64,000 bases of DNA, from positions 20,263 to 84,262 of the forward strand of contig NZ_JFHD01000027.1 in the NCBI RefSeq assembly GCF_000698575.1, written 5' to 3'. A program made the position numbers and the translations under genes. Positions 26,931 to 35,956 of this stretch are shown here, one piece after another; the stretch's first letter is position 1, and each line of letters starts with the position of its first letter. Under the pieces are notes generated by a model, which was given only the letters and a program-made list of their open reading frames with translations, was not told the origin of the DNA and made no database searches. The stretch comes from Caballeronia zhejiangensis. GTDB taxonomy: Bacteria > Pseudomonadota > Gammaproteobacteria > Burkholderiales > Burkholderiaceae.

Positions 26931-27875
26931 TTAGCGTTGCGCTTCCGTGTTCTCGATGAAGTAAGCGGGCACGTCCGGCCCCCACAGGTAAAGCGAGTCC
27001 TCCGGCGGATGGTCGGCACTCGGCCATTCCACGCCGGGCGGGACGAAGTCGATGTCGGCGGAGTACTCGCAAAACGAGCCCCATGGATCGCGCACGTAGT
27101 GGAAATGATTCGATCCGAGTACATGCCGACCGACACCCCAGCCATCAACGAAGCCGGCCCTCGCCATCTGCATTTTGCCAAGTCCGACTTCCTCGACTGT
27201 CGGTACGTCCCAGGCGCTGTGATGCCAACCTTTTGCGCTCGACTGAACGAACGCCACAAGATGGTGATCACTCCCATGACGCCCATGCATGAATGCAACG
27301 ATGCCCTTCGAGCCGTCAGAAAACTTTAGGCCAAGCGCGTCACGATAGAACTGGATTGCGCGCTCGATATCGGGCGTAAAGAGCAGCACGTGTGATAGCC
27401 GCGTCGGATGCACGGCCGGTGCTTCGTGCCGCGCGGCCGCGCCGCGCAAGCCGCGGCGCACCTTCGCCGCGACCGCCGCTTTCTTCAGCCCCGGTGACGT
27501 TTTGTCGCCTGTTCGGATCTGCAGCCGGTTGCCGTCAGGGTCTTCGAACCAGAAGCCCTCGGGATCGTGCGCTCCCGCGTGCGCAGCGCAAGGCTTGCCG
27601 CCTGCAGTTTCAACCTGCGCGGTCAGCGCGGCGAGATCATCGCCGAAACAGTTGAGCGACAGATACGCGAGCTGCTTGCGCGAGCCTTTGAGGACCCGTG
27701 CCCAAACGTGGTCACTGGCGCTGGCCCGCAGCTCCAGCCCGTCGATGGTTTCATCAACCGCGAGCCCGAAGGCGCCAAAAAAAACCTTCGCCGCCGAGAG
27801 GTCAGGTACTTCGAGCGCAAAATGATCGATTGAATGCACGCCGACTGACGCGACGCGCGGTGCTAACACTGCCAT
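26931..27875 (-). CDS. Two-domain extradiol ring-cleavage dioxygenase (VOC fold), cluster B
   Basis: A 314-residue type I extradiol dioxygenase. The Fe(II) ligands are visible as His in RLSHVLLF, His in GWHHSAWDV and Glu in SFCEYSAD. It starts at the ATG at 27875 with GGGAGG upstream and lies 14 bases after the monooxygenase gene. It is a paralogue of the cluster A enzyme, sharing long blocks such as GRHVLGSN and YVRDPWGSF, and is far less like the cluster C enzyme. It should open the ring hydroxylated by the TfdB-like enzyme. MhqB-type hydroquinone cleavage is a plausible model. Confidence 0.85.
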   Translation of the reverse strand: MAVLAPRVASVGVHSIDHFALEVPDLSAAKVFFGAFGLAVDETIDGLELRASASDHVWARVLKGSRKQLAYLSLNCFGDDLAALTAQVETAGGKPCAAHAGAHDPEGFWFEDPDGNRLQIRTGDKTSPGLKKAAVAAKVRRGLRGAAARHEAPAVHPTRLSHVLLFTPDIERAIQFYRDALGLKFSDGSKGIVAFMHGRHGSDHHLVAFVQSSAKGWHHSAWDVPTVEEVGLGKMQMARAGFVDGWGVGRHVLGSNHFHYVRDPWGSFCEYSADIDFVPPGVEWPSADHPPEDSLYLWGPDVPAYFIENTEAQR

Positions 27876-27889
27876 GACGGTCCTCCCAG

Positions 27890-29683
27890 TTAAGCGTCGA
27901 CAGCCGACTGGCGATCCGCCGTTGCTGAGCTCGCGCTCGGCTCGCGCCCCAAAATCGCTGTGAATACACGACGCAACTCCGCCACCGGGTCGGCATGGAG
28001 CTTCTCGGCGCGATAAGCAACGAAACGGTCGGGCCGCACCAGCACGCAGCCGTGGTCCTCGATTTCCCGCTGTTCAGTCCATCGGCCGTACACGTCTTCG
28101 GCCTCGCCACCATGCCCGATCCGCAGCGCCCGCAATGGGATGCCGAACTCGCGGCTGATCGTGTCGGCCGCTGCGAGCCAGCGATCTCCGCCGATCCCCG
28201 TCAGCAGCGTGAACGCGCCGTGACCAGCCAGATCCAGCGTCGAGATCAGCTCGCCGTTGCGTTGCACCCAGGCGTGCGGCAGATATGCGCCCGGCGTCGT
28301 GGTCGGCTGGTAATACAGTTCTGGATCGCGGGTCGGTTCGGGAAATGCGGCACCGTCACGCACGACCGCCGACGACGTATAGCGTTGACCCAGCTCGACC
28401 CCGTGACAGTTGAACTGATAGTTCTGCAGTTCGATCGCGGCCGACAGCGCCTTGCGTTTTGCGCGGCCGTCTTCGGAGTCGGCAAACAGGTGGTCGAGCG
28501 AGGCCCAGCCTTCGTCGACACTCTGTCCCTGGCGAAAGCCCAGCGCCTGCGGAATCGGCTGCATGTCGATCACCGACTTCATCGCACGGTTCACCACCTG
28601 TTCTGCGACTGGCTGGCGCTCGTCCGAATAGCTCTGCAGAAGCGACGGTGCGGCTTGTCCCTTGACGATCAGTGCGAGCTTCCATGCGACATTGAACGCA
28701 TCCTGAATTGATGTGTTGGTACCGAGCCCGTTGGCCGGCGGGTGGCGGTGTGCCGCGTCGCCTGCGATCACCACACGGCCCTTGATCATGCTGCGGGCGT
28801 GCATCTTGTTGATCGTCCACTTGGAGACTGATTTCACCTTGATCGGGATATCCGGGTCACCGATGGTTGCCCGCGCCCGTGCGATCACGCCTTCGTCGCT
28901 CAGGTCCGGCTCGCCTTCCTTCGGGTCATACATGAAGAGCAGTACCCACTCGTTCCAGGGGCGTACGCAGATCCAGGTGCCACTGCCGACCCAGTAGTCA
29001 CTGCCTGGCTGCGCCATCCAGTACAGGACGCCGGGGCGGTGTGCACAGTACCTGGTCAGATCCACTTCAAGCCAGCAATTCGCCGCGCAACCAAGACCCA
29101 TCTCGCCGTCGTGCTCGAAGCCGATGCTCTTGACGACCACGCTTCGTGCGCCGTCCGCGCCAACCGCGTAATCGGAGACGATCTCGAACTCCTCGCGGGT
29201 GTTCACGTCGACCACGCGTGAATACACAGCATCTTCCGTTTGTCGCATCGACACCAGTTCCGTGTTGAACAGAACATGGGCGCCATATTCACGGGCGGCG
29301 GTCAGAATCACCGGCTCCAGCAGGTGCTGCGGCGCATTGCACATTTTCGAAGGGCTTGCCAGCTCATAATCGGCCTTGCGCTTCTCGCCGGTGCCCCACG
29401 TTTGCAGCCGTGCCAGCTCGACGCCGGCGAAACTGGTCGCCCACACATTGTTGCTCATCAACTCGCACGGAACGGCGAGCGCCTTCACATGCTCCTCGAT
29501 ACCGAGGTCGCGGAACACTTCGATGGTGCGCTGGTTCGTGATGTGGGCGCGCGGCGAATGCGCGGTGCCCGGCCAGCGGGTGATGGCGAGTACTTCAACG
29601 CCATACTTTGCGAGCAGCGCCGCCGTGGTCAGGCCTGCGGGGCCGGCGCCCGCGACGAATACCGGCACTCGAATTTGTCTCAT
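27890..29683 (-). CDS. TfdB-like FAD-dependent phenol 2-monooxygenase, cluster B
   Basis: A 597-residue flavin hydroxylase close in length and motif order to 2,4-dichlorophenol 6-monooxygenase (TfdB, about 598 residues) and to MhqA-type enzymes. The FAD fingerprint GAGPAG is at about residues 12-17; the segment SPRAHITNQRTIEVFRDLGI is nearly the same as in TfdB; the second FAD motif, GDAAHRHPPANGLGTNTSIQ, is at about 310-330; and a thioredoxin-like C-terminal domain follows. GGAGG precedes the ATG. It lies between the FAH and dioxygenase genes in one operon and should ortho-hydroxylate a phenol or hydroquinone. It is a paralogue of the cluster C monooxygenase. Confidence 0.88.
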   Translation of the reverse strand: MRQIRVPVFVAGAGPAGLTTAALLAKYGVEVLAITRWPGTAHSPRAHITNQRTIEVFRDLGIEEHVKALAVPCELMSNNVWATSFAGVELARLQTWGTGEKRKADYELASPSKMCNAPQHLLEPVILTAAREYGAHVLFNTELVSMRQTEDAVYSRVVDVNTREEFEIVSDYAVGADGARSVVVKSIGFEHDGEMGLGCAANCWLEVDLTRYCAHRPGVLYWMAQPGSDYWVGSGTWICVRPWNEWVLLFMYDPKEGEPDLSDEGVIARARATIGDPDIPIKVKSVSKWTINKMHARSMIKGRVVIAGDAAHRHPPANGLGTNTSIQDAFNVAWKLALIVKGQAAPSLLQSYSDERQPVAEQVVNRAMKSVIDMQPIPQALGFRQGQSVDEGWASLDHLFADSEDGRAKRKALSAAIELQNYQFNCHGVELGQRYTSSAVVRDGAAFPEPTRDPELYYQPTTTPGAYLPHAWVQRNGELISTLDLAGHGAFTLLTGIGGDRWLAAADTISREFGIPLRALRIGHGGEAEDVYGRWTEQREIEDHGCVLVRPDRFVAYRAEKLHADPVAELRRVFTAILGREPSASSATADRQSAVDA

Positions 29684-29715
29684 GTCTCCTCCAGCTTCCT
29701 TACAGAATAAGCAAT

Positions 29716-30567
29716 TCAGGCTTGCAGCGTTTCGTCTGCAACATGGTTTCTCAGCACGCCGAGCCCTTCGATTTCGACCTCGCAGACATCGCCGTGACGC
29801 ATGATGACTTTCGGCTCACGCGCCCAACCGATGCCTGCCGGCGTCCCGCTCACGATCACGTCGCCTGCTTCGAGAGTGATGGCTTCACTGATGATCGAAA
29901 TCAGTGAAGCAACGTCGTGCAGCATGTCGGCGGTGTTCGCCGATTGCACCACCTTGCCGTTCAGCCGCGTCTCGAGCTTGAGCCCAGTGCCCCCTGCCGG
30001 AAGTTCGTCGGCCGTCACGAACTCGGGACCGAACGCGCCGGTGCCGTCGAAGTTCTTGCCAACTGTCCACTGCGGCGACTTGAACTGATATTCGCGCACC
30101 GAGCCGTCGTTGAAGATCGAATAGCCGGCAACACAGGAGAGCGCCCGATCCTTCGGGATATGGCGTCCGCCGCTGCCGAGGATCACGGCCAGTTCGCCTT
30201 CGAAATCGAGCGAATCGGACACGCGCGGCCGGATCATAGGCGTTTGATGACCGATCAGGCTGGAGTTGTAGCGTGGAAAGATGGTCGGATAAGTTGGTTG
30301 TTCGTACGGGCTTTCGTTCGTGTGATCCGCGTAGTTCAGGCCAATACAAAGAATTTTGCCCGGGTGCGTAAGCGGTGCGAGGTACGTGACCGAGTCAGCT
30401 GCAAATTCTTCGCCGACGTCGTGGGCCGAATTGCCATATGACGTGAGGTCCACGCCGCCGGCCAACAGTTCCTCCAGTGTCACGTCGCCAAGCGAGCGAA
30501 TCGTCGTGCCTTGCAGAACGCCTAGCAGTCTGCGATGACCATCGGGCGAGAAGTTGATATAGCGCAT
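29716..30567 (-). CDS. FAH-family hydrolase/isomerase, cluster B
   Basis: A 283-residue FAH-fold protein and first gene of the minus-strand operon. Conserved segments are ILCIGLNYADH, SLDFEGELAVILG (metal-ligand acidic residues) and GDVIVSGTPAGIGWA. The start at the ATG at 30567 follows TGGAGACGC; a frame 18 codons longer lacks a ribosome site. It is similar to the cluster A FAH protein over its length. It probably acts on the ring-cleavage product of the downstream dioxygenase. Transcription probably starts in the 210-bp divergent region shared with the GntR gene. Confidence 0.85.
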   Translation of the reverse strand: MRYINFSPDGHRRLLGVLQGTTIRSLGDVTLEELLAGGVDLTSYGNSAHDVGEEFAADSVTYLAPLTHPGKILCIGLNYADHTNESPYEQPTYPTIFPRYNSSLIGHQTPMIRPRVSDSLDFEGELAVILGSGGRHIPKDRALSCVAGYSIFNDGSVREYQFKSPQWTVGKNFDGTGAFGPEFVTADELPAGGTGLKLETRLNGKVVQSANTADMLHDVASLISIISEAITLEAGDVIVSGTPAGIGWAREPKVIMRHGDVCEVEIEGLGVLRNHVADETLQA

Positions 30568-30680
30568 TGCGTCTCCAGCGGGTCGAGTCAAACGGTAATC
30601 GATGAATGCCCGGCCACGCAAAGAGCACTAGGGTTTTCACCTGTGCTCCCCGCCGCGTCGGCCGGCTTGTTCGAACTATA

Positions 30681-30703
30681 CTTGAAATAACTGTTTTTTC
30701 AAG
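30681..30703. promoter_or_regulatory. Inverted repeat in the divergent GntR/cluster B control region
   Basis: CTTGAA (30681-30686) and TTCAAG (30698-30703) form an inverted repeat with an 11-base spacer, in a notably AT-rich stretch between the divergent starts. Its position fits a regulator operator overlapping the cluster B promoter. GntR/FCD operators are usually shorter-spaced, so the assignment is tentative. Confidence 0.35.
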
Positions 30704-30777
30704 AAACATATATATTTTTATTTTTTTAGCGTTAACCTGATGAATGAATATAATTGACGGGACTGAAGGAGAAATGT

Positions 30778-31521
30778 GTGGACCACAGCTTTGACACCGA
30801 GACAGCGACCGGGTCGCGCACAATGGCATCCGTATTGGCGCAGACGATCCTGAATGACATCGTGACGGGCGCGATCCCACCTGGCTCAAAGCTTAAGATG
30901 CGCGAGCTCGCTGAGCGTTACGGAGCGGGCATGATTCCGTTGCGCGAAGCGTTGTCACGCCTTGCCATGAGTGGGTTCGTTGAGGCGGAAGATCAGCGCG
31001 GCTTTCGGGTGACCAAGATTTCGAAGGCAGATCTCCTGGACATCACCACGGTGCGGCAACGAATCGAGTCAGATGCGCTGCGTGATGCGATTGAAAGCTG
31101 CAACCTGGCTTGGGAAGGCACGGTGCTGGCGGCGTTTCATCAGGTCAATAGCATCCACCCGTACATGTCCGACGATCCGGCGAAAATGAATCCTGCGTGG
31201 GAGCGCGCGCACGAGATTTTCCACACCACGTTGATCGCGGGCTGCCGCTCCAAGTGGCTAAAACAGTTTGCGTCAACGCTGCGCGTGCAAACTGCACGCT
31301 ACCGTCACCAGTCGATCCGAAGCGCACACGCGCCGTCGCGCGATGTCGCGAAGGAACATGAGGAAATTGTTCGGGCAGTGCTCGCGCATGACGCAGACCG
31401 CGCGTGCGGGCTGCTCAGCGAGCACTTTGCGAGGACAGCGCAACTGGTCCTCGAGAACGTCGACCAGCAAACAGGTGGGGCTACAAGGAGCAAACGTGCT
31501 CGGGAGCGCGTCGAGGCTTAA
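30778..31521 (+). CDS. GntR-family (FadR/FCD subfamily) regulator of cluster B
   Basis: A 247-residue regulator with an N-terminal GntR winged HTH (about residues 15-80: ILNDIVTGAIPPGSKLKMRE, then RYGAGMIPLREALSRLAMSG) and a C-terminal all-helical FCD effector domain. The conserved acidic and His positions for metal or ligand binding include FHTTLIAG and the late HEEIVRAVLAHDADRA. The start is a GTG at 30778 with AAGGAG six bases upstream. It is divergent from the FAH gene of cluster B, so it is probably the repressor of that operon, released by a pathway substrate or intermediate. A strong terminator lies downstream. Confidence 0.85.
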   Translation: MDHSFDTETATGSRTMASVLAQTILNDIVTGAIPPGSKLKMRELAERYGAGMIPLREALSRLAMSGFVEAEDQRGFRVTKISKADLLDITTVRQRIESDALRDAIESCNLAWEGTVLAAFHQVNSIHPYMSDDPAKMNPAWERAHEIFHTTLIAGCRSKWLKQFASTLRVQTARYRHQSIRSAHAPSRDVAKEHEEIVRAVLAHDADRACGLLSEHFARTAQLVLENVDQQTGGATRSKRARERVEA

Positions 31522-31708
31522 ATCAGTTCTTTCCAAAGTGCCGATCTTGCGGATAGTAGAGAACACCCGCTTGAGGTTCTCGAGTGAAACCTGATGACGG
31601 GGCGATCACGCATTCAGGCACGCCGCAGTTCGCCAAGTGTGAGGCTCCTTGAATTTAGTAGTCGACTGTATAGGCAATCTCATATCTCAGGGTCCCACTT
31701 GGGACTTT

Positions 31709-31738
31709 ACGCCGGCGCGTTTAGCCGGCGTTTTTTTT
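31709..31738 (+). terminator. Strong Rho-independent terminator after the GntR gene
   Basis: An 8-bp GC-rich stem (ACGCCGGC at 31709-31716, GCCGGCGT at 31724-31731) with a 7-base loop is followed directly by seven more T residues. It closes the GntR transcript about 190 bp past its stop and separates cluster B from the pirin region. Confidence 0.85.
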
Positions 31739-31874
31739 GGCGCGCCCAGCCTGATGGTTGGCGAAGACCTTGCGAAACCCAAGGAAGCAGCTAGGCCGCG
31801 CAGCGCGTTTCAGCTCGTCAAGTCGTAGCTTTCTACATGCATCCTGGCAGGGCGCGTCGACGACCCCTTAACAA

Positions 31875-32771
31875 TTACAGCGCGCGACTCTGCTGGGTCG
31901 TCACCGCCACTTGTCCGAAGCGTCCATTCTGAAAATCCTGAACCGCCTGATTGATTTCCTCGGTTGTATTCATCACAAACGGTCCATACGCAGCGACGGG
32001 TTCATCGATGGGCTCGCCGCTGAGCAACAATACCGTCGCATCACTCGCTGCCTCCACTCGCACGTCGGTTCCCTCGGCCCCGAGCAGGACCAATTGCGCT
32101 TCATTCACGGTTCTCATATCACCGTTGACCAGTATTTGGCCGCGCAGCACGACGAGCGCCACTGACCTGCCCACAGGCAATTTGAATTCCGCCGTGCGGC
32201 CCCGATTCAGTCTGATATCCCAGACGTCGATTGGCGTGAACGTACGAGCCGGTCCCGGTCGGCCTTTAAAATCGCCGGCGATTACCCTTACTTGTCCGGC
32301 GCCGTCCGGCAGCGCGACGCTGGGAATCTCCGTCGCAAGGACCGTCTGATAACCCGGCGCCGTCATCTTGTCCTTCGCGGGCAGGTTGACCCACAACTGG
32401 ACCATCTCGAGCGTGCCGCCCGTCTTCGCGAAGGCGCGCGAATGGAACTCTTCGTGCAGAATGCCGGCGCCGGCGGTCATCCACTGCACGTCGCCAGGAC
32501 CAATCCGGCCGCCTCCTCCTGAGGAGTCGAGATGTTCCAGTTCTCCCTGGTACACAATGGTTACTGTTTCGAAACCGCGGTGCGGGTGCTGACCGACGCC
32601 GCGCCTGCGTCCCGTCGGCGTGAAGTGCGCGGGACCGGCGTAGTCGAGCATCAAGAAGGGGCTGAGGTGGCGGCCCATGCTTTGATGCGAAAACAGCGTC
32701 CGTACGGGAAACCCGTCTCCAACCCAATGCGAGTTGGGATTGCTATAGGTGCCGAGAATCTTCTTCATCAT
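31875..32771 (-). CDS. Pirin-family protein (cupin, quercetinase-like)
   Basis: A 298-residue two-domain bicupin. The metal-binding residues of the N-terminal cupin are visible in HPHRGFETVTIVYQGELEHLDS and in ILHEEFHS, the His-His-His-Glu set of pirins. The second half is the usual Pirin_C domain. AAAGGAG lies upstream of two ATGs at 32771 and 32768; I use the first. Bacterial pirins can have quercetin 2,3-dioxygenase activity or act in stress and metabolic control. The gene is divergent from a LysR regulator with about 125 bp between, the usual pirin arrangement, and need not belong to the catabolic clusters. Confidence 0.9.
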   Translation of the reverse strand: MMKKILGTYSNPNSHWVGDGFPVRTLFSHQSMGRHLSPFLMLDYAGPAHFTPTGRRRGVGQHPHRGFETVTIVYQGELEHLDSSGGGGRIGPGDVQWMTAGAGILHEEFHSRAFAKTGGTLEMVQLWVNLPAKDKMTAPGYQTVLATEIPSVALPDGAGQVRVIAGDFKGRPGPARTFTPIDVWDIRLNRGRTAEFKLPVGRSVALVVLRGQILVNGDMRTVNEAQLVLLGAEGTDVRVEAASDATVLLLSGEPIDEPVAAYGPFVMNTTEEINQAVQDFQNGRFGQVAVTTQQSRAL

Positions 32772-32897
32772 CAAATCTCCTTTCGAAGGTCAAAAACGAC
32801 CTGAATGCACGACGAAAGAGTAGATGAAGCGCAGTGGCACCGGTAGATAGCGTAGGTTATCCTCAGTGTCTCATTTTTGGAACGACGGCCCCAGTCG

Positions 32898-33803
32898 ATG
32901 CACGACCTCAACGACCTCTATTTCTTTGCACAGGTAGTCGATCATCAAGGCTTCGCGCCCGCCGGACGTGCCCTCGGCATGCCCAAATCGACGCTCAGCA
33001 GACGTATCGCACAGCTTGAGGAGCAGCTTGGGGTACGCCTCATTCAGCGTTCGACCCGCCGCTTCTCGGTCACTGAAATCGGCCAGAGCTACTACAGTCA
33101 TTGCAAGGCGATGCTGATTGAAGCGGACGCGGCCCAGCAGGCGATCGACCTGAACCGCGCGGAACCGCAGGGCATCGTCCGAATCACCTGCCCGGTCGCG
33201 CTGTTGCATGCGCGCATTGGCGTCATACTGGCCGAGTTCATGGCGATGACCGCTCGTGTGACGGTCCATCTTGAAGCGACGAACCGTGTCGTCGATGTCA
33301 TCGGTGAGGGTATCGATGTGGCAATTCGTGTCCGTCCGCCTCCGCTGAAAGACAGCGACCTCGTGATGAAGGTGCTGGGCGAACGGAGATGGTGTCTAGT
33401 CGCGAGCCCGGGTCTGCTGCAGCAGACTCGGGCTCCTGAGGTACCGGCCGACCTGGCGGCGCTGCCGAGTCTCGACTTTTGCCCTCCGCATACCGATCAC
33501 GCATGGCAACTCGATGGGCCCGAGGGTAGGCTCGCGGTTATCCGTCACACGCCACGATTCGTCACGGACGACATGATCGCGCTGAGGGAGGCGGCGATCG
33601 CGGGCGCCGGCGTGGTTCAGTTGCCTGTCATGATGGTGTCCGACGAACTGGCGCTTGGCAAGCTGGTGCACATCCTCCCGGCATGGATGCCAAAGGGTGG
33701 GATCATTCACGCGGTGTTTCCTTCCAGGCGTGGCCTGCTGCCTTCGGTGCGAACACTGATCGACTATCTTGCGATGCGATTTGAGCAGATCGATGAAAGC
33801 TGA
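32898..33803 (+). CDS. LysR-family regulator divergent from pirin
   Basis: A 301-residue LysR regulator. The N-terminal HTH (ALGMPKSTLSRRIAQLEEQL) is near residues 25-45 and the effector domain follows from about residue 90. The frame begins at 32877, but the ATG at 32898 (MHDLNDLYFFAQVVDHQGF) fits the family start. Its sequence class (HDLNDLYFF and PKSTLSRR) is commonly found next to pirin or quinone-stress genes in Burkholderiaceae, which agrees with control of the neighbouring pirin gene. It is followed at once by disordered sequence and an IS3 remnant, but the gene itself looks complete. Confidence 0.85.
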   Translation: MHDLNDLYFFAQVVDHQGFAPAGRALGMPKSTLSRRIAQLEEQLGVRLIQRSTRRFSVTEIGQSYYSHCKAMLIEADAAQQAIDLNRAEPQGIVRITCPVALLHARIGVILAEFMAMTARVTVHLEATNRVVDVIGEGIDVAIRVRPPPLKDSDLVMKVLGERRWCLVASPGLLQQTRAPEVPADLAALPSLDFCPPHTDHAWQLDGPEGRLAVIRHTPRFVTDDMIALREAAIAGAGVVQLPVMMVSDELALGKLVHILPAWMPKGGIIHAVFPSRRGLLPSVRTLIDYLAMRFEQIDES

Positions 33804-34052
33804 GCCCGTTGCCGCGGTGCATTCACGGCACTTCGATGACGGGGCGACCGTTGACTATCAAGAGGCAGGACGCGTGGCGCGCCTCGCGTTATCGCCGCAT
33901 TGGCATGCCGGTGATGCCGAGCGCAAATGGTGGGCATCTGCCGACGCTCATGCTGGCCGGGCATGCGGCTCGCAACGTTGTGTGAATGCCCGTCGTTACC
34001 TCGATGACCTTGTCGCGAGTAAGAATGAACTACGTCGAGCTTTTTCACAATA
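33804..34052. other. About 250 bp of unassigned sequence between LysR and an IS3 remnant
   Basis: The plus-strand frame that overlaps the LysR end and runs into the IS3 remnant is open, but its residues before about 34053 resemble nothing I know. This is probably the junction where the 5' part of the IS was lost. Confidence 0.4.
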
Positions 34053-34384
34053 TCTCAGCATTCGGTACACGGACCGCTTGTTGGTTGCAGGCGTTGAGCC
34101 ATCAGTCGGAACCGTCGGCGACTCCTACGACAACGCTCTGGCCGAAACGATCAACGGCTTGTATAAGGCCGAGGTGGTGCACCGACGATCGTGGAGAAAT
34201 CTGCAGGAAGTCGAGTTCGCCACGCTCGAATGGGTACATTGGTACAACCATCATCGGCTGCTTGGGCCGCGCGGATATGTTTCGCCAGCTGAAGCGGAGG
34301 ACCACTACAATCGCACTCAGGCGTTGCCCGTTCGCGCGGCGTACCGCCAAACTCATTAGTCTCCGAGAAACCCGGGGCGGCTCA
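34053..34384 (+). pseudogene. 3' remnant of an IS3-family transposase (OrfB) gene
   Basis: The frame from about 34053 to the stop at 34357-34359 encodes the C-terminal end of an IS3-type rve transposase: an IRYTDRLLVAGVEPSVG stretch, then GDSYDNALAETINGLYKAE with the catalytic Glu, and WVHWYNHHRLLGPRGYVSPA. The N-terminal HTH, OrfA and the first two catalytic aspartates are missing. Just past the stop, GAGAAACCCGGGGCGG looks like the right end of such an element. It cannot transpose by itself. About 260 bp with no gene follow, up to the LuxR-type gene. Confidence 0.85.
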
Positions 34385-34646
34385 TGCTGATAAGGCTTTG
34401 CTGAGGGAGGGTGAGAGGCGCTTGACGACCCTGAAGGGACAGTCGTCCGCGCGCAAAGCAGCCGTCCAGATAGGCCCCAATCTGGCACTCAGTTAGCGAA
34501 AAATGCCTGCCTGCTGGATACCCAGCGCGATAATGAGGCATCCACATGCGCGGTCGATCCACACGTTCACGCGAAGATACGCCGTCGCAATCGCAGCGTG
34601 CGGTCAAGACGGGTTCGCTTGGCGCTTACCGTTAACACGATCATCG

Positions 34647-35789
34647 TTATCCACGTCCGATTAGCCGAGCGATCAGCTCGCCGACAGTGGTAACGGCGTA
34701 TTTCCGCATCAAACGCACTCGATGAGCTTCAACGGTTCGGTGACTGATGTGGAGGTCGCGCGCGATCTGTTTGCTGCTTTTACCGGTGACCAGAAATTGC
34801 GCGATCTCCCGCTCGCGAGCCGTGAGCTTCGTCGTTACAGGACGGATCTTGGAAATATCCTCGAAACACCAAATGGCGGCAGCAAACGGTTCGTCACGGC
34901 TGAACGCTCGTCCCGACACGTGACACCAGAAGAAGCTGCCGTCGATTTTCCGCATGATGCGATCGTCGCTGTACAACCCCTGCTGCTGCATGGTGATCAT
35001 TGCACGCTTGCCGACATTTTGAAATTCATCTCGGGACGGGTATAGGTACTCCACCGATTTTCCCGTCAATTCATGCGATGAATAACCGAACATCTCGCTG
35101 AGCGCTTGATTGCAGGACACGATGACGCGCTGCCTGGTTACCAGCAAGCCGACCGGCGCCATTTGAAACGCAAACGTCATATCGGCGAAAGGATCACTTA
35201 CCTTGAGCACTCCAGATGCGCCCTGATCAAGCTGCACGTCGCCTATTTGGCATTGTTTCTTCTTACCCTCTTTCACATCGAGCTTAGGTCTATCTTTTTG
35301 TTGGCAAGCACCTAGGGAGGCAGGCGTGCTACTAGCATCGTCTTGGAAGCAGGTTGGTTGGTCATCGCCGTCATTGGACGTCTGTCGATCCGTAGTCCTC
35401 CAGATTCGTACGACGCTCGACGCCGACACGTTTGCCTCGCGGGCGATGCGTCGGATGCTCACCCCGTTTGGGGGTACTGCCTGCTTTTGCGCAATGATCG
35501 CGGTGGTGATGGCGTCGGGGATCGACCGCGGCGCACCAGTTCTCTTTGTGTCAGACAGGCCTTCTACACGGTATTGAATGAACCTTGCGCGCCACTTGGC
35601 GACTGTATGGGGAGTAACCTGGTTTCGCTCCGCCACGACCTTGTTATCCAATCCGCTCGCACATCCCAGCACGATACGTGCGCGAATCGCCAACGCGGCC
35701 TGCGTGTTGTACCGCATTTCTATCGCTTGAAGAAGCTCCCGCTCTTCGTCACTTAGCACCAACCGCGTTTTGGGGCGTCCTCTGGACAT
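34647..35789 (-). CDS. Chimeric regulator: IS630-transposase HTH domain + PAS + LuxR-type HTH
   Basis: A 380-residue protein with two unrelated DNA-binding parts. Residues 1-132 match the DNA-binding half of IS630-family transposases (RGRPKTRLVLSDEERELLQ, then RARIVLGCASGLDNKVVAE, TVAKWRARF, RTGAPRSI and SSVVRIWR); the DDE catalytic domain is absent. Residues 133-200 are a low-complexity linker. Residues 206-312 are a PAS sensor (APVGLLVTRQRVIVSCNQAL to WCFEDISK), and 320-376 a LuxR/FixJ HTH (TAREREIAQFLVTGKSSKQI). The PAS-LuxR part looks like stand-alone Burkholderia regulators of about 200 residues. It is divergent from the cluster C thiolase gene with 167 bp between, so it is the probable activator of cluster C. 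The frame is continuous with no stop. Translation might also begin internally near the PAS domain, but no good ribosome site is visible there. Confidence 0.8.
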   Translation of the reverse strand: MSRGRPKTRLVLSDEERELLQAIEMRYNTQAALAIRARIVLGCASGLDNKVVAERNQVTPHTVAKWRARFIQYRVEGLSDTKRTGAPRSIPDAITTAIIAQKQAVPPNGVSIRRIAREANVSASSVVRIWRTTDRQTSNDGDDQPTCFQDDASSTPASLGACQQKDRPKLDVKEGKKKQCQIGDVQLDQGASGVLKVSDPFADMTFAFQMAPVGLLVTRQRVIVSCNQALSEMFGYSSHELTGKSVEYLYPSRDEFQNVGKRAMITMQQQGLYSDDRIMRKIDGSFFWCHVSGRAFSRDEPFAAAIWCFEDISKIRPVTTKLTAREREIAQFLVTGKSSKQIARDLHISHRTVEAHRVRLMRKYAVTTVGELIARLIGRG

Positions 35790-35956
35790 GTTCCTACTCT
35801 CATTTCAGTACCTCACCGCACATCGAGGCCAGCGGCTCGCATAATGTAATGAACTTCCGGTACATGATATTGGTGATTGCCCTAGCGTATTTCGACGACT
35901 GATGATCGCATCGGTGCCCGTGTAAATTTTGCCCAACATACCGAATGGAGAAGCAG

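Noticed and set aside
26726..27298. 403-residue version of the isochorismatase-like gene
   Set aside because: The upstream part lies inside the dioxygenase gene in another frame and shows no domain; the ATG at 26725 has a ribosome site and starts the conserved domain.
22961..34384. Composite transposon formed by IS30 and the IS3 remnant
   Set aside because: The two elements belong to different families, the IS3 copy is truncated, and only one IS30 copy is seen, so they cannot act as matched ends.
34356..34646. Possible small gene between the IS3 remnant and the chimeric regulator
   Set aside because: The 83-codon minus-strand frame has no motif and overlaps the apparent right end of the IS3 element.
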